Shown one piece after another: positions 52,738 to 63,500 of a stretch of DNA of 64,000 nt. This stretch comes from Saccharina japonica (Eukaryota > Sar > Phaeophyceae > Laminariales > Laminariaceae), in NCBI GenBank assembly GCA_008828725.1, contig MEHQ01001370.1, forward strand, positions 1 to 64,000, read 5' to 3'. Numbering within the stretch: the stretch's first letter is position 1; the number at the start of each line of letters is the position of its first letter. The notes under the pieces are model-generated. The model searched no databases and had not been told where the DNA came from. It was given only the letters and a program-made list of their open reading frames with translations. A program made the translations under genes and the position numbers.

Positions 52738-53040
52738 CTAGGGCAAATTGTCGGGCCGGTCCACATAGAGCCCGTGTGTCATAGGCCTCGCTGTCGTGTG
52801 GTGGACCGAGCCGGGCCGGGCCGAGACTTTTGGAAAAATGATGGGCCGGGCCGGGCCGGGCCGGGCCGCGGCCGTTTGAAAATGTGACAGGCTGGGCCGG
52901 GCCGCGGTCCATCCTCTGAAAATTTGATGGGCCGAGCCGGGCCGGGCTACGGCCCATCCTCTGAAAAATTGACGGGCCAGGCCGCGGCCCATCATAGAAA
53001 ACATTGATGGGCCGGCCCGGCTCGGCCAATCAACGTCGGC
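52738..53040. repeat. (GGGCC)n-type array, copy 2
   Basis: Same composition as 51387-51842, including GATGGGCCGGGCCGGGCC and CCGCGGCCCATC. The two arrays flank about 0.9 kb that holds its own direct duplication. Confidence 0.8.
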
Positions 53041-53082
53041 CCATGATAAGCCCTGAATATTTGTTCAACTTTATTATTTTGT

Positions 53083-53260
53083 AACCGCCCCGTTGCTCAA
53101 CGTGGTTCACCCACAACTGAACATTTCCGAACATCACTCTACAGCAGTAGTATTAATAGGCGACCCGTTGCCCAACGCCGTCCACCCAACTGAACATTTC
53201 CTAAATTCGTTTTATTGTAGGCGACCCGGTTGCCTCACGCGGTCCACCAACAAAACCATT
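53083..53260 (+). repeat. ~65-bp degenerate triplicate
   Basis: CCCGTTGCTCAACGTGGTTCACC then ACTGAACATTTCC recurs at 53163 and 53223. A further piece, AACGTGGTCCACTCGACAG, is at 53459. Confidence 0.55.
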
Positions 53261-53590
53261 GGGACCGCCTCGGTATATATATATATAGAAGAAACAAAAA
53301 ACGACAGCTGTGAGATGGAGGATTTCGTCGAAACTCATATTTGCAAGCTGCGTGGGATACTTCGATCGCGCGAACTACCTATGTACGGGTTTTGAGGGGG
53401 AACAAAACTCCAACACCTGTGGAAATCAAGGGAGATGTGTAGTCCGCATCCCTTCTCTAACGTGGTCCACTCGACAGAACACTGACCACACCCACTCGCT
53501 CGTACCAACCCCCCCCNCCCCCTCACGTCAACAAGTTCCACCCGATAGAAAACCAGTGCCCCCCCCCCTCCCCCCCCTGCCGTGCATAGC

Positions 53591-53922
53591 TGACGCATGC
53601 TACGGTAAAAAGGGGCACCATGTTACAGAGTGTTTGTAGGCTCCTCACTTGAGGGGATCTATACTAATACAAGTAGTTAGTCAAAAAACGTAATTTTGGA
53701 GGGAAAAAAAGGTGCTATTATACGTACAAGTACCCGATGAACAATAGCATGGCCTACAGCAAGTATACAACGAAACATATTGCAACACAAACAAGGAAGG
53801 GTGAATACAATTCCGACGATTTTGGGTTAAGGAGGCTTTACTACTGTACTATTAATAGGTCATTCAGAAACCGTTTCAGCCGAAAAGTGTCACTGGGACC
53901 TCTATCATCGTGGCACGCGCCA
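53591..53922 (-). mobile_element. MITE family M1 copy with inserted short words
   Basis: TGACGCATGCTACGGTAAAAAG ... ACCTCTATCATCGTGGCACGCG. Where other copies read GGAGGC-GATCATTCAG, this one has an extra CTACTGTACTATTAATAGG (53840-53858). Confidence 0.77.
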
Positions 53923-54478
53923 GCTCACGTCACATCACACGCCATCTATGCTATTAGACCGCTACCGACGCTATGTGAGCAACGCTGTCCGCCCGACTGC
54001 ACCTTTGCCAACACTAGCAGAAGAAGCAAATAAATTAGGTTGCCCGTTGCCAACTTGTCTCTGGTACAGACGCAGACAACGGTTGGTATGTACGGAGGTT
54101 GGGATGTATGCAGCATTGGGCAGCTTTGCCAAGCTCCTCCTTCCCGGGACGTTGCCCACCCTCCCCCCGTGGCCGAGAGGGGGGGTCGCTCGCCACTCGT
54201 GATGCTGTCGCAGAAAACCTTGTGGTGGCTCCCAACTACTTATGAAATGAAAACATGCGTATGTGTATGTCCGTGTTTACCTGGTACTTTTTTTTAATCG
54301 ACATGGCGACATGGTGGATTCCTGTCTTTAATGCAGCGGTACGAGTATCACCACCTTGGTCGCTCGCAGACATACGCTATTATACATACTGAGCGACAGC
54401 GAACAAAGCTTCTTCAGATTGAAAAACAAAGGAAAACTGCTTTCATTTCTATGGGGAGCACTTAATCTTGTGTGTCCT

Positions 54479-54571
54479 CTAGGTGAACTTGTCGACGCAC
54501 ACGTCATCCCCAGGGAACCCAACCAGCGTCGACCCTTCCTCCACAAAACCGACGGTGCATGATGGCTCCGA
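54479..54571 (-). CDS. Gene A last exon (module 14): Cys-containing C-cap and stop
   Basis: A 93-nt phase-0 exon, acceptor CACAG. It reads SEPSCTVGFVEEGSTLVGFP then GDDVCVDKFT and TAG. It is the same length as the B exon. Confidence 0.87.
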   Translation of the reverse strand, partial: SEPSCTVGFVEEGSTLVGFPGDDVCVDKFT

Positions 54572-57500
54572 CTGTGATGGTGCAGTTTCAGTGTAGACGG
54601 ACGCAACGTTTGGAAGGGGCGGACGCGAAGAGAGAATGGCCAAGTTAGACATGCACGATGGTTGATTATGAAATGCTAATTTGGGCGCGCGGTACGGGCA
54701 ATGTTTGTTTTTTTATCTTAAGGCAGAGACCAATCTTCCGCGAACTTTTATGGCAAAGGGTGGTTTTTGGCATGTATTTGCTCGAGAGACGACCACATCG
54801 CTACGTATATAGCTCTGCCCGAAACTATTGAGGATCGAACGGGGTATGGCTGAAACAACATTAACAACATTGTAAACATTTCGAAAGACATAGCAGTAGA
54901 GCAGCTGATACTACGGTAGTGTACCGGTATCATCGCGTGATAATCGTCATACTTCGTATGATCCGAGGCTCATCACTCGAGGAGCTGTACACTATTATTA
55001 AGTAATTTGTACTATTTGTAAGCCATCCAAAGGCTGATTGATCTTGAGAAAAACTAAGTGCAACCCGATGAGCAATGCCATGGCCTCGTACACCAGTACA
55101 TATAATAGGTATATGGTATATATCGACAAATATAGCAAAGCACATACAGTATGTATATATATATATTATTTTCAACCCATATTGGCTGAATAGTTCCTCC
55201 GTTGAGGAATGTACTAAGTCACAACCATTGTTTTTGGCCTGAAAGTACTATGATATTAATATTAACTATTAATACCTCTATCGCATATGCCTGTATGTAT
55301 AGCGGGTGTATATTGCATTTATACCGGCATACTATGAATGCGTGTCGACCATCGTATACATATGCCATGTTGCGCGTAGGTCGTGAGCACCCCCCGACAA
55401 AGTGTCACGACTCTGTCCGGAGGTCTAAGGGAGGTGCTTGGGCTTTCATCTTCACACCGAAAAGCTTTGCGAGTATACATTTCGGGACAGGGTGGCATTC
55501 ATGTATTTCGGTGCACCGGTGCTGCGTGCGTGATAGTCGTCGTTTGATGAAAAACGATCATCGAACCGGAAACCGCACCGGATTGGCGGAGGTCCTGCCG
55601 ACGATGTTGTCGCTGAACTCCACCTCATCAGGACTGTTGAATGTCAGCACTCCGTTTCCGCTAGTCCCGCTAGAAAATGCCAAGGGTCACATACACATGA
55701 CAGAGGGGAGGGACGCGTACAACATGGTGAACCCAGGGAGAAAAGAAGACACAGGAGCAAAACATGAAGTAATGAACACGCATGGTACGGTAGAGACGCA
55801 TCTTCAGTTTTTTGGGGATCTTCAGTTGAGGGGCTCAATACTATTATCAAGTTAAAAAGTGTCTTTACAAAAACAAAGAGGCACAATTCGCCCTCGCTTA
55901 ACCTGATGATGGGCAATCCTATGGTCTAGGTCGGGAACGAAAACGATTGTAAGAGGCATGCCTTGTTGGGTAACTTCTCAGTCGAGACAGCCCCATCAGT
56001 CACAAATATTGCCTCAAAAGGCAAAAAACAAATGCTACGCCTATCGTGGGAACGCGTCAACTGAAAGCCTGGTTCCTACTGTAGTTGCGAGTTGGCAGCA
56101 ACCTGGTCTATCATAATACCTTGTGTGATTGTGTGAGTAAGTTCCATTCGGTCACCGCGTTCTGTAAACCATATGTTTAATCGTGTTCTTATCTCTGGGG
56201 TGACATGGCTATGGTGTGACATGGTTGGGGTTTCACATGGTTACAGTGTGACACGGTTAGGGTGTGGCATGGTTATAGTGTGATATGGAGATGATGTGAC
56301 ATGGTTATTGTGTGACATGGTTAAGGTGTTACGTGAAGATGGTGTGGCATGGCTGTAGTGTGAAATGGGTATTGTGTGACATGGTTATCTATGGCGTGGA
56401 ATGATTAGGGCGTGACATGCTTATGATGTGACATGCTCTTGATGTAATGGCATGGTTCTGGTGTGATGACATGGTTATTGTGTGACATGGACATGGTTAT
56501 TGTGTGACATGGTTAAGGTGTTATGTGAAGATGGTGGTACATGGTTGTAGTGTGAAATGGTTAGGGTGTGGCATGGTTACGTATGGTGTGACATGGAGAT
56601 GGTGTGACATGGTTATGGTGCGACTTACCCTTCGGAGACGCTGAAGGCCGCACCAGACCTGAACACCTCGTTTTCGCTGAAGAGGACGCTCTTCTTGAAT
56701 CTGTTTGGATACAATACCGGCAATGAATACCACAAAGCGGCAGCAGACGGGGGTTGACCGTTAACATGTGGCACCACACATCTATAGGAATAATATTACT
56801 TAGCACTCAACTACTTCACTGTTATAACGCGAATATTATCCCCACGCTAATCTCATGTATTATATATCTACAAACGTGGGCGCAGCTCGAAACACTCATA
56901 AAAAGGATAAAGAACACGATTCTGACATTGTTTTACCTAACATGTGTACAACGCAACGTGCAATGCTTGTGGAAACGCCATCTCAATATCAGGTACGAGA
57001 TACGGCGGAAGGCGCTCAAAAGCGTTTCCACGGCCCTGTGGAGCATACGTAAATAGCGCCTAAAACAAGAAATAAAGCCTGATGAGCGCAACCCGGGGAG
57101 GTTGTCCTATCTCTGCCCGTGTCTACCGTAGGGTGAGAGTAGAACTGGAGTACTTCACGGGCATACGAAGTATACACACCGCCGAAGGCAGGGGCCTCTA
57201 TTTTGTGATGGAGGCTCCACTGTTTGTTGTTGTTATTGTTGTCAATATTGTCCAAACATACATTGTAGAACGCACAGTAGACTATTGTATACACATGTGG
57301 AACGTACAATAGGCTATTGTACATATGGAACGCATGGTAAACACCACGTACGTGACATCGCCACCGTCTATGCTGATGCCACCGCCGTAGTCGGACACCT
57401 GGTTTCCATTGAATTGAGTCTTACCCCGGAAGCTGAGGACCGGCGGCACAGCGAGATCAACGGGGCATTTTAGGGACGGGGGTTAGACTACACCTGGAGT

Positions 57501-60500
57501 ACCAGGTAGGTATGGATCGAGGGGCGGTGTCCCAAGCAAATTATGCTTCCACTGGGACTGTTCTTTAGAGAGTCGTGCCGGCGTAGAGGGGGTGCTGCTA
57601 ATCCAAAACGATAGCGCAGGTGGCGCACGCGTGCGTGCTACGGCAGGAGTAGAGCCTATAACCTGGACTTTTCCAGGTCTCTCCGCTTGATTACAGTATA
57701 GAAGCCAGCAACCAAGACCACTTCGAGAAATGAGCTATGCCTGCCTTACAGGGGTGGTGGCTTACTTTATGAGCTCCTCACACGAGCGGCTCAAAACCTC
57801 ACCTAAAACATTACTCATTTGGATAACGTTATTCGCGTAACCCGATCAAGGTTTCTACCATTAACACTATTAATACTATTAATAGTACGCGCGAGGCTAC
57901 GTAGTCCTAAAACTCAAACATACGACTTATAATAGTAGATATATAGAATTATATTATACCAGTATACTACAGTAGTAACCGGCAGCTGCTCACTTGAGGA
58001 CGCGTGTCGCGATCGTTTCTGAATGATTACGCTAGGCTCATTAATCCCAAAATCGTCGAACTTTCATTCTTGTGTTGCAATATTGTTTCTTGTGTATACT
58101 TACTATTATTAATAATATGCCATAGTGTTGTTCATCGGACAGCTTTTTTACTTTCCTCCAAACCCTCAGTTTTTGACTACTGCAGGTATAGAGCTTCTCA
58201 AGTGATAAGTAACCACCCTCAGAAGGCAGAAACTTCAGCCACATTTCGAATGGGGGTCCCGATTTCATGGCGCCGCCGTTTCAAAATTCGAAACTCGCAT
58301 TCGCTCGTAACAATGCGTACACGAGCGGGAACCCGGGTAGGCCAAGCGTAGGCTAGACGGTTAGGCTAGACGGCAGGCTCTCACCTGACATCGCCACCCT
58401 GTACGCTGATACCACCGCCGGAGAAGTCGGCCTGGTTTCGGTTGAATTGAGCCGCCCCCCCGAAGCTGAAGAGCGGCACCCGCAGCGAGCACACAGAGAT
58501 CGATGGGTAATAATGGGGACAGAGCTTAGAATACACCAGTGGTATAGATTCATGACGGGGAGGATGGGTGTCCTAAGACAATTATGGCTGGAAGTTTGAA
58601 GTTGTTACTGCTGTGAAAGAGCCGTGTGTCTTTTTAACTCGGGTTTATAAAGAAAACTTGCGACGTAACTTCTTACATGAAGGATTCTAGGATATGTGGG
58701 TGAGCTTACATCAAGGATCCGCTGTTGATCACGGCACCACCGTCGTTGCCGCTGCGGTTGTCGTTGAAGTAAGCCTTCGTGTAGAACCTGTCGATCGGGA
58801 CGACGGTACAAATCCCGACGGTACAAGTTTCGTCGGTACATGGTAGGTGGGCGGGTGGGTGAGTGGATGGGTGTGGAAATAGACAAGCAATATCATCGCG
58901 AGCGCCGCGTGGAGTGGGTTGCAAAATTCTCAAAGTCCGTTGCACGATATACCTTAGCATCGATCGCGTGTGCCTTGCTTTCGCTGTGGGCGTCAAACAC
59001 ACACACGCATTTGACTGCTGTAAGGTGCCGGTAGGTATTCAGGCTTTGTGCCTCGCCTTCCTGGGGTATTGTACTGTGGGTATACCTGTGGTACCAAAGA
59101 AAAGCCCTTCAGGTTCAAGCTTTCATTCTTCTTTTTTTTCTCAAAACATGTTTTGGGTTAGGTATAAAGCTCCTCAGTGACACCCCGATGGTTTATTAAA
59201 TAGTGGTACCCTCGCATACTACTAAGAGTTGGTTTCCGAGGGTCGAAGTTTACGTGGGTCCGACTTTTGGGTTTATTTGCAAAAACAAAAACAAAAAACG
59301 GAATCAACTACTGAGAGCGCATAGTAGCGTGGGTAGTCGCAATTCGATGCGAGTCGACGAAAGATTGTGGCCCCGGATCTGAGTTACGACTAGGAAGGAG
59401 AGAGAAAAGAAGGGCGGAAAAAATAAACGGGATGGACAAACAAAACTAAAAGTGAACACCGTCGTAAAAAAACAGGGGCACCCCTCCCGTAGCACGCACC
59501 GGTATTTCGACATTCCAAACTTTACATAGCGTGTAGAGGGGAGCGGAGGGCTCCAGACTATCTGTTTTTGACTGGCTTTGATCGCTTTGCGGACCCTTCG
59601 GGTTCCACTTTTATTTCAGTATACCTTTTTTGGGGTAAGTTAGCCTGTGACCACGGGAATCGACCGTGTCAAGTGTTGGATTAGTACGGACAGATGGAGG
59701 TACTGGATAGAGAGACCAGCACGGTTTTTAATGTGAAGACAACAACAACAACAACCTTACGTGGACTACTCACATGTAGATAGGTAGATGTTAAACCGGA
59801 AATACTGCGCGTACAGAAGAGAGTTAGACTTTTCCCGCATAGATAGGTTTCCTTTTCTGTTTTCCCTGGGTTTCCTTCTCCTTTCTCTGGAAATTTGCTT
59901 GGGGGATCAACGTTGAAGCTGGTGCTGCAACATCGTCCGATGCCAAACACAACAAAATAATACTAGGTTCAGCAGGGAGTTACAAACAGTAGTAGAGGCA
60001 TTTTTGTGCGTGTAGGTTTTTCCTTTTATGTTTTTGCTTTTTTCCCTTTTGTTTTTTATCTCGGGAAGTAAAGTGTTTATGAATGATCGACGGTGAATGA
60101 AAAAGCTCATGCTGCACATTGTACAATGACAAAAAACGCAATAAGAAGAAAACCTGTAGTATGTATGTATATATGTATATATTGGGTACTGTGGTTCCCC
60201 GGGTGAGCAGCCCCGTCAGACCAACATGTCTGCCCCTAACAAGCCCTATCGTACCCCCATCGTAACGGTTTCGTACCCCTATCCCCTATATTACTGGGCC
60301 GACGAACACCTGCACATGTGTATACACTTTTGAAATCGAAGAACGATTGATGTCGATGCTCACCGCATTTTTCCCGCGTTGGCCACCGCCCCGCCGTAAT
60401 CGCAAGAGTGGCTGGTGAACGTCGCATCGCCTCGGAAGCTGAACGGCATGAAATCGGTCGGGCGAGAGCATTTGACTGGGATTGGTCAGCATGTGCCGTA

Positions 60501-63500
60501 GAGGGGGGCGCATTGTGGGCCCACACGTTTCTGACAGACGTTATCCGGGGTCGCGCTGCGTGTCCCCGAGATGGAGTGGTAGCAGAGGCTTAGTGCTGGA
60601 GCTGATGGAACTCAGGCTGGTACTGATACACTTAATTGCGTAGCTAAAAAATAATGTAAGTATTCTTAAACCATGGCGGGCCAAAATAATGACTGAGAAC
60701 GATAGACTTGTTGGAGTCTAGGTGGTGCTGCGGGCAGCAGTGAGGAGAAAAAAGGAGAGACAATGTGTGGGCTGTCTCTTGCGTCGTGACGCCCACAGCG
60801 GTTGAACGGTCGCCCTCTGCCACAACGAGTAGATACTGGGCTACTTATACAGGACATATTACGTAATCCCTCTGCATTTTCCCAGAACGTTCCGGTTCAA
60901 CTTCGAAACCGCCATAGAGTATTATTGCACCGCGTGTTTCCCTTGTGTGCGTGTTGCTATCCAGCTATCCTGAACAAAGCAGCTCTGCTGCTCACTGCCG
61001 CTACCCCTGCTAGAAGTGACTACTTGTACTGAACGTTGAATAGGTGTAGGCTACCCAGCTCACACTTAACATTCCCCATCAATGGAAGTGCAACAGCAAC
61101 ATACGCTGACCATGGCTAACGATAACCAGTCTTTAATGGAGTCGATCAAAACCCCAATCTGGAAGTGCTGATCATGGCTAACGATCATCAGCACCAGATG
61201 AATTCGCTTCTTATCGTGATATTAGGCGTTTAATCAACTTGGTTTACTGTACTCGTGCTTGATACTTACGCCAAACGTTAATTCCTACTACGGTTATCGC
61301 AAACATTGTTATGTCTTCTCCACAATTCCAACTCTACAGTTGGTACTTCGAGTACTTTAAGCGTAGACCAATTGAACAATTGCTTGAAAGAGACCCCTTA
61401 TCAATCTCCTTGAAAAGCGTCGACCAATCAAACTACTTGCAATACTGCGAGCATGGAATCCCATTATCCCTCTTTCGTTCTAGAGCAGTACCGGTATGAC
61501 CTTCAATGGTATGATCTTCGAGGATATGACCTTCAATGATACAGCCTTCAATGGAATGAATGACCTTCAATACGGTACGAAGGGACTCGTCGATGTATGC
61601 ACCAACTGCGAGTCAACCAAAAAGCGAGATGACTAGCTTCCCGCCCTCCGCACACAGACGTTATCCCCACTCACATGACAGTGCCCTCCGGATCGCGATT
61701 TCCGACGGCGCAGCCCTCACCACCGTCGAACGCCTGTTATAGTGCGGCCAAACGTTGATAGCGAGAATGGGTCACAGTGTTACTGGCTACACTTTCCTCT
61801 TGGATGGGGTCAACCGCCCGTTACAGTGCGGTCAAAAGTCGATGGCGATAATGAATGGGTCGCGGTTTTCCTGACTACCGCTTCCTCTTGGACGAGGTCT
61901 AACTCCTGTTATAGTGCGGTTAAACGCCCGTGGGAATATGGGCTACAGTTTTCCTGGCTAGAGTTTCCCCTGGGCGGGTCGAACCCCTCTTTTTATATGC
62001 GGTCACGATGGAGAGCATGGGTCAAACTTTGCCTAGGCGTAGGTACAGCTTCCCCTTGGATGGGGTCAATCAAGCTCCTATTATAGTGCGATCACACGTT
62101 GGTGGGGATCATGGGTGGCAGTTTTCCTATTAATAGGTGTAGCTTCTCCTTCGATGGGGATCAAACTCCTGTTAGAGTGCGGTCAAACGTCAATGGAGAG
62201 CATGGATTGGATCACGGTTTTCTTGGCAAAAGCTGTTTCCCCTTGGATGGGATCAAACTCCTATTATAGTGCGATCACACGTCGGTGGGGATCATGGGTG
62301 GCAGTTTTTCTAGGTATAGCTTCTCCTTGGATGGGATCAACCTCCTGTTAGAGTGCGGACAAACGTCTATGGAGAGCATGGATGGATCACGGTTTTCCTG
62401 GCAAGCGTTTTCCCCTCGGGTTTAGTGGGGAGGGCGCCGCGCCTTCAAATACTTCTGGGGGCGACTGCCCAACCAACCAGTGCCGTAATCAAGCTTGAGC
62501 TTTTGCTACGTACCAGGTGGCCACTAAAACTCGATACGAATTCGTACGAATGTATAACGCATGCTGACCTAACGAACTGCTCATACACTCCAACGATGCG
62601 TTTGATAAGCATGCCTATCCTTTTTTGTGGAAAACTTTCACAACAAATAGTATGAAAATAAATATGACACCGCGATCTGGGTATGGGACGACGACTACCC
62701 TCCCCCCTGTTCCCACCCCCGACATCCTCCGATTAAGGATAGTATGGCTGTCGCTAGGGGCTCGAGCTGCAGGATATTTGTAACTGTCGTCAACGTGTGT
62801 GCGTTGATAGTATGGTCAGAGCAAACCTCTCAAGACTGGCTTCAGGGATGGCGGACAGCGTACGTCGGACGTATGATAGGACGCTTCTCAGCGATCTCAA
62901 AAGGGGTGGGGGGGGGGGAGGTCCCTATTCGTTTGGCGCCACCAAAACTAGAACAACAGCTCACCCGTGCATTGGTGTCGAAGATGGCTGTCTTGGAGAA
63001 CCTGCAGGAAGGGTAAGCAGCGACGAAGAAGGTGATTGTGATGAGGCGCAATTATCTACTCTGAATAGTTAGCGCTCATCAAACGGGCAAGCGCGAAAAG
63101 GACGTCTCACACCCATCAGCACTGCTTCCGATTTATTTTTCCCGGGGGGATGTGTAGTGTTACGATGGCATTTTTCTTTGCCATCCGACAGTGTGCTGCA
63201 AGCTAGTCCGTCGCGCATCGTGTGCCAATATGTCACTGTACGTCTGCTCTTCATAAGTCAATACTCCAGTACAAACGCTACTACTGAGGGCTACGGTAAA
63301 ACATTAACAACGTGCATCACGCATCGTGTGCCAATAGGCCAATGTACTCTGCTCTTCATAAGACAATATAAACGCTACTGAGGGCTAGGTCAAAACATTT
63401 AACAACGTGGCTCAATGACCACGGTCCGTGTAGACACACTTATCTGTGGCAGATGTTTATGAAAAATAAAAAGCCTCAGATGTGAGATCGAGGGTTTCTT

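Noticed and set aside
53536..53639. CCHC zinc-knuckle-like string CYGKKGHHVTEC
   Set aside because: It lacks the first CX2C pair and lies across the terminus of an M1 MITE; chance resemblance.
55560..55580. Donor GTTTCC (A) or GTTGTC (B) at the end of module 13
   Set aside because: These give phase 2, but the next exon needs phase 0; GTGCGG six bases earlier is a better donor and agrees with the clear GTAAGC phase-0 donor in C.
5630..57508. TACCAG|GTA words as recursive (zero-length exon) splice sites
   Set aside because: They occur on both strands and also between genes, so they are not tied to the transcribed strand.
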